Source: Lachnospiraceae bacterium
GTDB taxonomy: Bacteria; Bacillota; Clostridia; Lachnospirales; Lachnospiraceae
Assembly: GCA_900757145.1 (NCBI GenBank)
Contig: CAAEMT010000057.1
Span: 1-47,979 of the forward strand
Direction: 5' to 3'
Length of the DNA stretch: 47,979 nucleotides
The position numbers were made by a program, and so were the translations under genes. Every line of letters begins with the position of its first letter. Position 1 is the stretch's first letter. Positions 17,551 through 25,733 of the stretch are shown here, one piece after another. Under the pieces are notes generated by a model. That model saw only the letters and a program-made list of their open reading frames with translations, ran no database searches and was not told the origin of the DNA.

Positions 17551-18075
17551 ATGAAAAACAAGAGATTCGAGGAATATTTTTTGAAGTATAAAGACCTCGT
17601 TATAAGGATTGTCATGAATAAAACCGGAGATTATCAGACAGCGCAGGAAATATGTCAGCAGGTATTTATTTCATTCTATACCAATATGGATAAGGTTTCG
17701 CCGGAGCTTGTAAAGGCGTGGCTGATTCGCAGTACACAAAATGCGGTTGTTGATTATATCAGAAAGAGTAAGACGAAAGAAAAGCATATTGTAGAAACAA
17801 CTTGCTCAGATAACGGAAATGTTCTTGTAGAGGAAAGTGTGGAAATCTACACAGAAAGGCAAAGCTGCAGAGAATTTGCAGGGCGCATTTTACGGGAAGT
17901 AAGGGCGGTCAATGAGCAGTGGTTTGAAGTGCTGATGATGCACTGCGTGGAAGGATTGTCCTATGCGGAAACAGCCAAACGGCTGAATATTTCGGAATCT
18001 GTGTTAAGAGCCAGGATGTATCGAGCCAGAGCTTACGTCAGGGAAAGATTTGGGCAGGAATATCTGGAGCGCTGA
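17551..18075 (+). CDS. ECF-type RNA polymerase sigma factor
   Basis: 174 residues with sigma region 2 (about 10-75: FEEYFLKYKDLVIRIV, TAQEICQQVFISFYTNMDKV, TQNAVVDYIRKSK) and region 4 (about 115-165: EVLMMHCVEGLSYAETAKRL, NISESVLRARMYRARAYVRE). It is typical in length for extracytoplasmic function sigma factors. No anti-sigma gene follows directly. The nearest candidate is the membrane protein with a DUF4367-like C-terminus at 19431, separated by murG on the other strand. Its regulon cannot be read here. The ATG at 17551 has GATGAGGG some distance upstream, a modest ribosome site. Confidence 0.88.
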   Translation: MKNKRFEEYFLKYKDLVIRIVMNKTGDYQTAQEICQQVFISFYTNMDKVSPELVKAWLIRSTQNAVVDYIRKSKTKEKHIVETTCSDNGNVLVEESVEIYTERQSCREFAGRILREVRAVNEQWFEVLMMHCVEGLSYAETAKRLNISESVLRARMYRARAYVRERFGQEYLER

Positions 18076-18150
18076 CAGGGAAGATCCGGGTCGGGCGCAT
18101 ATTGCGAAGAGATTGGATATTTTGGGTATCCGTGAGTATCATGATTTTAC

Positions 18151-18180
18151 GCTATAGGAAAGTAAGGGCTTTTCTATAGC
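18151..18180 (+). terminator. CTATAG-type hairpin downstream of the sigma gene
   Basis: GCTATAGGAAAG, loop TAAGGG, CTTTTCTATAGC: a 12-bp stem with one G-U pair. The following bases are A-rich rather than T-rich, so it is a weak terminator alone; the stronger hairpin follows at 18191-18223. A similar CTATAG hairpin occurs at 25183-25233. Confidence 0.45.
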
Positions 18181-18182
18181 AT

Positions 18183-18230
18183 AAAAAAGTGCCGCAGATA
18201 CTTGGACGTAAGTATTTTGCGGCGCTCTTT
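18183..18230. terminator. Bidirectional terminator between sigma gene and murG
   Basis: Stem GCCGC...ATACTT (from 18191) against AAGTAT...GCGGC (to 18223). It is flanked by AAAAAA at 18183-18188 (T-run for minus-strand murG) and CTCTTTTTC after 18224 (T-run for the plus strand). Confidence 0.75.
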
Positions 18231-18249
18231 TTCAAATATTTCAGTGTAT

Positions 18250-19317
18250 TTAGTTTTTTGTGAGCTCTTCAATGAGGGAGATAATCGTGCTGACTGCATT
18301 GCTTGCATTGCTTTTTTCCATAGCAGTGATGTAGGTCTGGCGGTTATCAAAAAGCTCATTGATTTTCTTAAGAAGCAGATCCGAAGTAATCTGTTCTTCT
18401 TCCAACACATCACTAAAGCCCTGCTTTTTGAACGATTTTGCGTTTAAAATCTGATCTCCTCGGCTTGCAGCAGCAGAGAGTGGGATCAAAAGAGCAGGCT
18501 TACGCAGTTCAAGAAGTTCGCAGATCGCATTTGCCCCGGCTCTTGAGACTACGATGTCGGCAAGTGCAAATAAGTCAGCCAGTTCATTCTTAATGTATTC
18601 AAATTGAATATATCCGGCAGTATCTTTCAGGGATTCCTCAACGTTACCCTTTCCGCAAAGATGAACAATCTGAAAAGATTTTAAAAGCTGCGGGAGGATA
18701 TTTCGGATAGCAGTATTTACTGCGACTGAACCGAGGCTTCCGCCGATGATGAGCAGAACCGGCTTGTCTGCCGTGAAGCCGCAGAATTTAAGTGCTTCTA
18801 GGCGGTTTCCGCTGCGAAGCTCTGCACGGATCGGACAGCCTGTGACGACAGCCTTTCCTTCCGGCAAGTGAGAAATTGTTTCAGGAAAATTGCAGCATAC
18901 TTTTGATGCCGCAGGGATTGCAAGACGGTTGGCAAGTCCCGGCGTCATATCGGATTCATGTATGATGACTGGTATGTGAAGCGTCTTTGCAGCCTGTACG
19001 ACAGGAACGGTCACAAATCCTCCTTTTGAAAAAATAACGTCAGGATTTAATTGTTTTAAAAGCTTTTTTGCCTGAAAGAATCCTTTTGCAACACGGAAGG
19101 GATCGGAAAAATTTTTCAGGTCAAAGTAACGCCGCAATTTTCCTGAGGCAATTCCGTGGTAAGAAATATCCATTTCTTCAATCAGTTTTTTTTCGATGCC
19201 GTCATAGGAACCGATATATTGAATATCGAATCCGAGCTCTCTAAGCTGCGGAACAAGAGCGATATTCGGAGTGACATGTCCGGCAGTACCGCCGCCGGTA
19301 AGAATGATTCTTTTCAT
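18250..19317 (-). CDS. murG: UDP-GlcNAc:undecaprenyl-PP-MurNAc-pentapeptide GlcNAc transferase
   Basis: 355-residue MurG, a GT28 enzyme that converts lipid I to lipid II at the inner face of the membrane. Seen are the N-terminal G-rich loop GGGTAGHVTP (8-17), the acceptor-side motif FSKGGFVTVPVV, IHESDMTPGLANRLA, and the C-terminal UDP-GlcNAc site (IIGGSLGSVAVN; VSRAGANAICELLELRKP). Length is normal. The ATG at 19317 is preceded by GGAGG. It stands alone here rather than in a dcw cluster, which is common in Lachnospiraceae relatives (recalled). Confidence 0.96.
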   Translation of the reverse strand: MKRIILTGGGTAGHVTPNIALVPQLRELGFDIQYIGSYDGIEKKLIEEMDISYHGIASGKLRRYFDLKNFSDPFRVAKGFFQAKKLLKQLNPDVIFSKGGFVTVPVVQAAKTLHIPVIIHESDMTPGLANRLAIPAASKVCCNFPETISHLPEGKAVVTGCPIRAELRSGNRLEALKFCGFTADKPVLLIIGGSLGSVAVNTAIRNILPQLLKSFQIVHLCGKGNVEESLKDTAGYIQFEYIKNELADLFALADIVVSRAGANAICELLELRKPALLIPLSAAASRGDQILNAKSFKKQGFSDVLEEEQITSDLLLKKINELFDNRQTYITAMEKSNASNAVSTIISLIEELTKN

Positions 19318-19430
19318 AACGTATTGTCCTCCATATTTATTATTTGATGCGGATACTATAATGTATACGAAATGCTTTCCACTACAGTTTACCCGCTATT
19401 ATAAAAAAGTCAAGAAGGGACTTGTCAGCT

Positions 19431-20426
19431 ATGGAAAAAGACAACAAAAAGCAGGAAAAAAAAGATAAAATAATGTCTTTCAAGATTACGGAGGATATGC
19501 TTTCCGATTCTGAGCTTGATCTTTTTTTGAAAGAAAGCCTGATCCGAGAAGCTGATGAAATAGAAAAAGCACTGAATGAAGAGGAGGCACTGAGGGGCGT
19601 AGGGGCTTCCGATGATTTGTTTCAGTCTATTGTAGATAAGCTAAAAGAGCAGGGGGTATGGGAAGAGGCGCAGGAAAGCGAGCAGGACGTTCCCTCATCT
19701 GCACTCCAACCGGAATCCAAAGAACAGGATGCGATATACAGCATGCTCTCAGAAGAGGATCGCCTAAACATAGAAGCAGGTAAAAAATACCGTATACAGG
19801 AGGAACTGCGCAGGAAAAAACGGAAAAAAAGAGCAAAAATAATCAAACGCGGCAGCGTGGCAGCGGCAGCGATCGCAGTCGTATTTGGACTTAGCATGAC
19901 GAGTGATGCAAACAGGAGGCTGATGCTGAAGGCGTGGGATGGGTTGATGTTTAACTTGAATTATAGGGTGTCAACCGATTATGTGGAGCTAGAATCTGCC
20001 AGGAGTAAGACAAAAGAAGAGATAGCGGCATTGGAGGACATTAGAAAAAAACTAGGGGCGGCTGTAGTGGAATTTGCATACTTACCCAAAAAAGTGAAGT
20101 ATGAGGGGTATGATATACTTGAACATGGAAAAGGAGCATATATTTTTTATTCATGGGGAGATACCATAATCAGTGTTGCGATAACCCATGTGTCAAGTAC
20201 AAATCAGGACGGTTCGTTCTATTCTGTATTTGATCAAATAGCAGACAATGTAGATACAATAAGAAATGAACAAAATATAGAGATCCATATATTGGAGACA
20301 GATCAGGAATTAGATATGCCGGTGTATGTTGCAGAGGTACAGTATAATGACTTCCGATATATTATCAATGGAATGAGTTCCTTAGAAGAGTTAACAAAAG
20401 TGGCAAAATATTGTATTTTTTTGTAA
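19431..20426 (+). CDS. Single-pass membrane protein with DUF4367-like C-terminus, possible anti-sigma factor
   Basis: 331 residues. The acidic cytoplasmic N-terminus (1-115) is followed by a very basic stretch (RRKKRKKRAKIIKRG) and one membrane helix (about 137-156). The extracytoplasmic C-terminus ends in YNDFRYIINGMSSLEELTKV, which resembles the end of DUF4367 domains. This topology (N inside, C outside) is that of anti-sigma factors paired with ECF sigma factors; the pairing with the sigma gene at 17551 is inference, since murG lies between them. ATG 19431 has AGAAGGGA about 10 nt upstream; a TTG at 19422 is too close to it. Confidence 0.6.
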   Translation: MEKDNKKQEKKDKIMSFKITEDMLSDSELDLFLKESLIREADEIEKALNEEEALRGVGASDDLFQSIVDKLKEQGVWEEAQESEQDVPSSALQPESKEQDAIYSMLSEEDRLNIEAGKKYRIQEELRRKKRKKRAKIIKRGSVAAAAIAVVFGLSMTSDANRRLMLKAWDGLMFNLNYRVSTDYVELESARSKTKEEIAALEDIRKKLGAAVVEFAYLPKKVKYEGYDILEHGKGAYIFYSWGDTIISVAITHVSSTNQDGSFYSVFDQIADNVDTIRNEQNIEIHILETDQELDMPVYVAEVQYNDFRYIINGMSSLEELTKVAKYCIFL

Positions 20427-20492
20427 ATCTCCGTTACAAATAAAAATAGTATACGTTATTATATATGTATTCAAAAGGAAAGGAGAGAGTAT

Positions 20493-20975
20493 ATGAGAAA
20501 GAGAATACGATTATTTTTATCACCAATTTTGTTACTTGTGTGTTTTATAATAGGAACAGCCTTTGTATCAGCACAAGTAGAAGAGACAGTTGTAGATGGA
20601 TCCAAGCTGACACATGAACTTCAGGCAGAAGGGATAGCATATCCGACATTGCGGGGAAAATATTTTAATAATGGAGGCGGAGGAATTACGGTTACCGGTT
20701 ATAGGCAGGTTTTGGTAACAGGAGAAACGATAGCGCGTCAAACTGTTGACTCTGTCAAAGTGACAATTCATCTGCAGCGTTTGGAAGGTGGAAGCTGGGT
20801 GACAATTGCCTCTTATGGACCAACGGTGAAGTATAATACGTATTATGTATCAGCAAGCAGAACGTATTCCGTTGCAGGCGGATATTATTACCGGATGACA
20901 GGCAGTCACACAGTAATTGAGAACGGAGAATTTGAATCTGCAGTCAGCAGTACAAATGGTGTATGGGTAAGCTGA
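20493..20975 (+). CDS. Small secreted protein of unknown function (DUF6147-like)
   Basis: 160 residues with a clear signal peptide (about 1-27: basic start, LLLVCFIIGTAFVSAQ with cleavage near A26-Q28). The mature part is beta-rich, glycine- and tyrosine-rich (YFNNGGGGITVTGYRQVLV; VAGGYYYRMTGSH). There is no catalytic motif, lipobox or cell-wall anchor. It resembles the family called DUF6147 (recalled, not searched). The ATG at 20493 has AAAGGAGAGAG upstream. It lies 66 bp after the membrane protein gene and may be co-transcribed. TTACAA/TATTAT hexamers at about 20431-20460 are a weak promoter candidate. Confidence 0.7.
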   Translation: MRKRIRLFLSPILLLVCFIIGTAFVSAQVEETVVDGSKLTHELQAEGIAYPTLRGKYFNNGGGGITVTGYRQVLVTGETIARQTVDSVKVTIHLQRLEGGSWVTIASYGPTVKYNTYYVSASRTYSVAGGYYYRMTGSHTVIENGEFESAVSSTNGVWVS

Positions 20976-21178
20976 TGATAAGTCCAATGGGCTGTCACTT
21001 ATCCACCCACCCCGGATAAATACGATAAGTTATCCACATAATTTCAACTAAAAACAAATAACTCATTAACTATCAACTAACAATCAATCATGAAAAGAAT
21101 CTCCCGTTTCCGAAGTGGAGTGCCGGTCTAGAGCCGCAGCCGCAAGGAAACGGGGCTAGAAAGTAAGGAGAAGGTATT
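20976..21178 (+). promoter_or_regulatory. Palindrome-rich leader with two DnaA-box-like sites
   Basis: 203 bp. GATAAGT (20977-20983) pairs with ACTTATC (20997-21003), and GGATAA (21014-21019) with TTATCC (21030-21035). A perfect DnaA-box sequence TTATCCACA lies at 21030-21038 and a near match TTATCCACC at 20999-21007. Further on, CCCGTTTCC (21103-21111) pairs perfectly with GGAAACGGG (21146-21154), enclosing a GC-rich loop just before the ribosome binding site of the next gene. The first hairpins may end transcription of the secreted-protein gene; the last may be an mRNA leader structure. Confidence 0.45.
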
Positions 21179-22090
21179 ATGGAGAAGAAATGTTACCGCT
21201 TTTTGTACGGAGAGATGGACGGGTGTTTTGTACATATCGGAGAGATAAAGGATATGAAAACGGGAAGACAGCTTGCTTTTGGATATATACGCAGCATAGA
21301 CGGGCATGTGGATCAGGAAGAATCTGAGCACACGCTTTTTTTATGTCCTAAAAAGCTGGATGTAATCATTCTGGGGAACTTAAACGATACCGTGAAACGA
21401 GTGTTAAAGAAGTTTATGGAGCATGCATCGGTTAATACGCTCGTGGTACCTGAAGGGCTTGGATTTGCGGGACTTAGCTTCATGTCGAGAAGGACAGTGA
21501 CTCTTTGCTTGTCAGTAGATCAGCCAGAGCGGCTGTATCGTTTTTCTGCCGCAGGATGGAAGCTGATTGCCGCAACGTATGAAAGAGGATCTGTGGTGTT
21601 TGCGCATGGGCTGTCGTGTACAGAAGAAATGGATCCGGAAGATATTTATCCGTATGATCTGGGAGATTTTCTTCCAGATGGTTATTACAAGGAGAATAAG
21701 CTGTGTGTAAGTATGGGGAAAAAGTGCGCAAGATGTAAATGTGGGGAGAGCGGTAAATATGAGAATACGCTTTCGCCAAACTGTATCGGTACGATTTTGC
21801 TGACGGGTGAGATGAAGGGAATAAAATTAAAGATGTTTGAATCAGAACTTGAGGAGAATATTCAGGGTATCCGTTTTGTGGGAGTTTGCGGAAAAGAGGA
21901 AAGCGTGCAAGAGAAGATAGAGGAAATGGCTGCTCTGGTGAAGGATAAGAGATATTTTATCGGAGCGGAGGAGGAATTGGAGGACGGAGTATTAGAGAAA
22001 ATCTGTGGAAATGGTATGTTTGGCATTCCGGTAATGTTACAGGAGGGGCAGGCATTCTGCTGCTGCGGAGAGGTTACATATGAAGAATAA
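21179..22090 (+). CDS. Unknown Cys-rich protein, possibly a degenerate metallo-beta-lactamase fold
   Basis: 303 residues, no signal peptide or membrane segment. I do not recognise the family. Residues about 60-95 (KKLDVIILGNLNDTVKRVLK and following) and about 200-212 (NCIGTILLTGEM) are placed like the strands of ComEC-type metallo-beta-lactamase domains. No HxHxDH motif is present, however, so any such fold would be non-catalytic. There is a Cys cluster at about 182-190 (KKCARCKCGE) plus C201, and CCCGE near the C-terminus. The Cys spacing could bind zinc or an Fe-S cluster. The ATG has AAGGAGAAGG upstream. A real metallo-beta-lactamase RNase gene follows at 22370. Confidence 0.6.
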   Translation: MEKKCYRFLYGEMDGCFVHIGEIKDMKTGRQLAFGYIRSIDGHVDQEESEHTLFLCPKKLDVIILGNLNDTVKRVLKKFMEHASVNTLVVPEGLGFAGLSFMSRRTVTLCLSVDQPERLYRFSAAGWKLIAATYERGSVVFAHGLSCTEEMDPEDIYPYDLGDFLPDGYYKENKLCVSMGKKCARCKCGESGKYENTLSPNCIGTILLTGEMKGIKLKMFESELEENIQGIRFVGVCGKEESVQEKIEEMAALVKDKRYFIGAEEELEDGVLEKICGNGMFGIPVMLQEGQAFCCCGEVTYEE

Positions 22091-22199
22091 TAAAATGGCA
22101 AAGCCGGTCTTACTGACGAAAAAGGAATGAGGGCGGTTGCAAATAGATAAGATAGCCGTAAAGGTATGAAAATATAGATACGAACATAAAAATAAAAAT

Positions 22200-22310
22200 G
22201 CAGGAAATCCTTTCTTAAAAAACCCGTTATAAAATCTTTTGATTTTTTGGTGGAGAATTCGCTTTATGAATGATAAAATAGAGGCATAAGAAAGAATTTC
22301 CTGCTTTTTA
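22200..22310 (+). repeat. 105-bp inverted-repeat element with terminal T-run
   Basis: GCAGGAAATCCTTTCTTA (22200-22217) pairs with TAAGAAAGAATTTCCTGC (22287-22304), 17 of 18 Watson-Crick plus one G-U. It is followed by TTTTTATG. The roughly 70-nt interior holds a smaller AAAATC-TTTT-GATTTT hairpin. It may serve as a long-looped terminator for the upstream gene, or it may be a small inverted-repeat (MITE-like) insertion; no target-site duplication was seen. Confidence 0.5.
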
Positions 22311-22369
22311 TGTGATGCAAAACAGTGGTGGCTTTTGTCTTGAAGTGTAAAAGAAATGAGGTGCATGGT

Positions 22370-23986
22370 ATGAGACTTACTTTTTTAGGCGCGACACATG
22401 AGGTTACGGGCAGTTGTTTTTTGCTGGAAGCATGCGGCAAGCGTGTGTTGGTAGATTGTGGTATGGAGCAGGGCCCGGATACGTTTGAAAATATGGAGCT
22501 GCCGGTGAATCCGGCTGATGTGGATATGGTGCTGCTGACGCATGCGCATATGGACCATTCCGGAAAACTGCCGCTTCTGTATAAAAAAGGATTTGACGGG
22601 CAGGTGTTTGCGACAAATGCAACGGCAGACCTGTGTGAGATCATGCTCCGTGACAGTGCGCATATCCAGATGTTCGAGGCAGAATGGAAGAATCGCAAGG
22701 GAATGAGGGCAGGACGCGAGCCGGTGGAGCCTCTGTACGATATGGATGATGCGATCGGTGTACTTTCCTGTTTTGTGCGCTGTGAGTATGATAAAGAGAT
22801 CATGATTGCCGACGGAATCCAGATTCACTTCGTAGATGCGGGACATTTGCTCGGTTCTTCTTCCATCACCGTGAAGATTCGGGAAAATGGTGTGGAAAAA
22901 GCGGTTGTTTTTTCCGGAGATATCGGCAATCTTCATCAGCCCCTGATTCGTGATCCGCAGTATCTGAAACATGCGGACTACGTTGTGATGGAGTCTACGT
23001 ATGGAGACAGAAGTCACGAGGCTCCGGCAGATTATGCTGTTGCGCTGGCAGATGTGATTCAGAGGACGTTTGACAGGGGCGGGAATGTCGTTGTGCCGTC
23101 ATTTGCAGTGGGACGCACGCAGGAGATGCTCTATTTTATACGACAGATCAAGCAGAATGGTCTGGTAAAGGGGCATGATGATTTTGAGGTATGGGTGGAC
23201 AGCCCGCTGGCGAATGAAGCAACGAATATTTTCAGGGAGCATATGTGGAATGATTTTGATGAGGAGGCTATGGAGCTTTTGCATCAGGGAATCAATCCAA
23301 TTGGTTTTGTGGGCCTTAAGACATCTATTACGAGCGACGATTCGAGAGCGATCAATGAGGATATGCGACCGAAGGTCATACTTTCCGCAAGCGGCATGTG
23401 CGATGCCGGACGGATCAAGCATCATTTGAAGCATAATTTATGGAGAAAAGAATCGACAATCCTTTTTGTCGGCTATCAGGCAGTCGGTACGCTTGGAAGA
23501 GCGCTGATTGACGGTGCAAAGAACGTGAAGCTGTTCGGTGAGGAGATTGACGTAAAGGCAGAGATATGCAGACTCCCCGGTATCAGCGGTCATGCAGATA
23601 ACAATGGACTGATCCGCTGGATATCCTCTTTTGAAGAAAAACCGAAAAAAGTATTTGTTGTACATGGTGAGGAGACAGTATGTGAGGTCTTTACGAACAG
23701 GCTGAGGGATGAGCTTGGGCTAGATGCGTATGCACCGTATTCGGGAGCAGAATTTGATCTTGCGGCAGGAATCCTCACAGCGGAGCCGGCTCCGGTTCGG
23801 ACGAAGCGAGAGTCCGTATCGGCGGCTGCCGCAAAGGTGACGAAGACATTCGCACGGCTGTTGGCGGCAGGCCAGCGTCTGATCGGCGTGATCCGTCAAA
23901 ATGAAGGCGGCGCAAACAGAGATATTGAAAAGTTTACACGGGAGATACATGCGCTGTGTGATAAGTGGGAAAGAAAAGACTTATGA
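22370..23986 (+). CDS. Metallo-beta-lactamase/beta-CASP ribonuclease-like protein
   Basis: 538 residues. The metallo-beta-lactamase metal motif is HAHMDH (58-63); later come GHLLGSSSI, FSGDIG, and the beta-CASP part with PSFAVGRTQEMLYFI, VDSPLA, ILSASGMCDAGRI and the C-terminal SGHADNNGL. This is the CPSF73/YSH1-like group of RNA-processing nucleases (MBL RNA exonuclease), cytoplasmic. ATG 22370 is chosen over a GTG at 22325 because MRLTFLGATHEVTGS is the usual N-terminus and GAGG lies upstream. The last 60 residues are an extra helical tail. It overlaps the lipoprotein gene start by 4 nt (ATGA). Confidence 0.9.
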   Translation: MRLTFLGATHEVTGSCFLLEACGKRVLVDCGMEQGPDTFENMELPVNPADVDMVLLTHAHMDHSGKLPLLYKKGFDGQVFATNATADLCEIMLRDSAHIQMFEAEWKNRKGMRAGREPVEPLYDMDDAIGVLSCFVRCEYDKEIMIADGIQIHFVDAGHLLGSSSITVKIRENGVEKAVVFSGDIGNLHQPLIRDPQYLKHADYVVMESTYGDRSHEAPADYAVALADVIQRTFDRGGNVVVPSFAVGRTQEMLYFIRQIKQNGLVKGHDDFEVWVDSPLANEATNIFREHMWNDFDEEAMELLHQGINPIGFVGLKTSITSDDSRAINEDMRPKVILSASGMCDAGRIKHHLKHNLWRKESTILFVGYQAVGTLGRALIDGAKNVKLFGEEIDVKAEICRLPGISGHADNNGLIRWISSFEEKPKKVFVVHGEETVCEVFTNRLRDELGLDAYAPYSGAEFDLAAGILTAEPAPVRTKRESVSAAAAKVTKTFARLLAAGQRLIGVIRQNEGGANRDIEKFTREIHALCDKWERKDL

Positions 23987-25140
23987 AAAGATTGATTGCA
24001 GTTGTTGCCGCAGCCCTCTTCCTTGGGGGCTGCGGTATGGCAGAACGGGCAAAATATCAGTTTGCGGGAAACGGTGTTGAGACATGGGAGGCGACAGCGA
24101 ACGAAAAAGGGATCGGATCGCAGGTTGAGGAGTATCATTACAGTCAGCTTGCGCCGCAGCTTCAGGAAGTGTATCGGGAAATGTACGTTCATCTGATGAG
24201 CGATGAGGATTCCGGCGCTCTGCTGTCTTCTGTAGGGGTGGATGATTTCTGGAATGTATATTATGCAGTTCTGGCAGACCACCCGGAGATTTTTTGGGTG
24301 GGAGCAGGCGTTCAGGCAGAGGAAAACAGCCTGATCGGGAAGGTTGTTTCCTATAAGATAGAAGCAGCAGTGCCGGTGGAGGCGCGGCCGTCAATGAGAG
24401 AGAAAATAGAGGAGGCGGCAGATACATGTATCGCGGGAATCTCACCGGAGGCAGAGACGTATGAGAAGATCAAGTACGTTTATGAATATCTGATCGATAC
24501 TGTTGAATATCAGGCGGACAGTGCGGATTCACAGAATATTCAGAGCGCACTTTTGTATCATTCCTCGGTGTGTGCGGGATATTCAAAAGCATTCCAGTAT
24601 ATTTTGAACCGTATGGGGATTTTTTGTACATATGTGACAGGAGAGATTAAAGGCGGCGGAGAGCACGGATGGAATATGGTGCGCATAGGTGAGGAGTACT
24701 ATTATGTAGACGTGACATGGGGCGATCCCGTGTTTGCGAACCAGGTAGGAGAGGCAGTGCAGGGCGATGTCAAGAACTATAATTACCTTTGCTGCACGCA
24801 GTATGATCTGTTTAAGACACATATACCGGATGAATCGCTGGAGCTGCCTGCGTGTACGTCAGATGCGTATAATTATTATCGGCGCAATGGCTGCTACTAT
24901 GAGACATTTGATTGGAATACGATCTATGATGCCGCAATGCAGTCTGTATGGAATGGGGATACAAGTCTTGTGATGAAGTTTGGAAGTCAGGAAGCATACG
25001 ATACCGCGAGATATGAATTGTTTGAGAATAATCTGTTAAGCGATGCGGGACAGTATCTTATGAAGATAAATGGTACGGACAGATGGAATTACAGGTATCA
25101 TACGGATGATAATTTTTATCTGATTACGATTTACTGGTAA
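23983..25140 (+). CDS. Transglutaminase-like lipoprotein
   Basis: 385 residues. A type II signal peptide has the lipobox LGGC with Cys17, so the protein is anchored on the outside of the membrane. The transglutaminase/protease-like core has the Cys in SVCAGYSKAFQYILNRMGI (about 202), His in EHGWNMVRI (about 230) and Asp in YYVDVTWGDP (about 243), forming the catalytic triad. Family members are peptidases or structural enzymes at the cell surface; the substrate is unknown. Translation is coupled to the upstream RNase gene through the ATGA overlap. Confidence 0.85.
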   Translation: MKRLIAVVAAALFLGGCGMAERAKYQFAGNGVETWEATANEKGIGSQVEEYHYSQLAPQLQEVYREMYVHLMSDEDSGALLSSVGVDDFWNVYYAVLADHPEIFWVGAGVQAEENSLIGKVVSYKIEAAVPVEARPSMREKIEEAADTCIAGISPEAETYEKIKYVYEYLIDTVEYQADSADSQNIQSALLYHSSVCAGYSKAFQYILNRMGIFCTYVTGEIKGGGEHGWNMVRIGEEYYYVDVTWGDPVFANQVGEAVQGDVKNYNYLCCTQYDLFKTHIPDESLELPACTSDAYNYYRRNGCYYETFDWNTIYDAAMQSVWNGDTSLVMKFGSQEAYDTARYELFENNLLSDAGQYLMKINGTDRWNYRYHTDDNFYLITIYW

Positions 25141-25182
25141 GCAGTAAAAATTCATCAGACCGAAAATAATGGATGTATATTT

Positions 25183-25233
25183 GTGCTATAGAAAGGATCA
25201 GACGCATAGAATCCTGCAGTCCTTCTATAGCAC
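25183..25233 (+). terminator. CTATAG-type hairpin terminator
   Basis: GTGCTATAGAAAGGA (25183-25197) against TCCTTCTATAGCAC (25220-25233), with one bulge, then CACTTTTG. It ends transcription of the lipoprotein gene 43 bp after its stop. Confidence 0.65.
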
Positions 25234-25240
25234 ACTTTTG

Positions 25241-25288
25241 TTCTCGGCAAAACTCACTCCGTCCGGAATAGTTTTGCTGAGAATTTGT
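25241..25288. terminator. Second hairpin between convergent genes
   Basis: TTCTCGGCAAAACT (25241-25254) against AGTTTTGCTGAGAA (25270-25283), one G-U pair, 15-nt loop, then TTTGTG. It may act as terminator for either the lipoprotein gene or the minus-strand TSCPD gene whose stop is 16 bp away. Confidence 0.6.
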
Positions 25289-25298
25289 GAAAACTGGA

Positions 25299-25550
25299 TT
25301 ATTTACTCTGCTCAAGAGCCAGTTTCAGTGCTTTTGCAAGCTGGTCCGGACAGGAAGTCGGGCGGGGACCGCACTGAATACCCTCAAGTCGGGCGATCGC
25401 GTCCTGTACTTTCATACCTTCTACAAGGCGGGAAACGCCCTGCGTATTACCGGAGCAGCCGCCGATAAATGTAACCTGCTTGATCGTATCTCCGTCCAGT
25501 TCAAAACGGATCTCCTGTGAACAGACTCCTTTTGTTTTATATGACAACAT
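25299..25550 (-). CDS. TSCPD-domain protein (TIGR03905-like)
   Basis: 83 residues. The sequence contains the TSCPD family features: FIGGCSGNTQGVSRL with a conserved Cys, and GIQCGPRPTSCPDQLAKAL with the TSCPD-like TSCPDQ. The domain is also found at the C-terminus of some ribonucleotide reductases; stand-alone versions have no firmly known function and may bind metal through the cysteines. ATG 25550 is chosen because ATAGGAGGAATC lies directly upstream on the minus strand; an upstream in-frame Met would add 27 residues lacking a ribosome site. Monocistronic, convergent to the lipoprotein gene. Confidence 0.88.
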   Translation of the reverse strand: MLSYKTKGVCSQEIRFELDGDTIKQVTFIGGCSGNTQGVSRLVEGMKVQDAIARLEGIQCGPRPTSCPDQLAKALKLALEQSK

Positions 25551-25733
25551 AATGATTCCTCCTATGCCCTGCGGCAAAATTTTTCTTTTAAGTATAGCTT
25601 TTTTTGCCTTGAGAATCAATAGGCTGTGCAAAAAACGAGCGGGGTATAGACGGAAAAGAAAAAAGATTGTAAAATGTCAGAAAAGAAAAAGATACGATCA
25701 CGCCGTCATGCGGCAGAAATGGAGAAATAAATT

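Noticed and set aside
20976..21178. Replication origin
   Set aside because: Only two DnaA-box-like sites, no dnaA/dnaN neighbours and no AT-rich unwinding region with box cluster.
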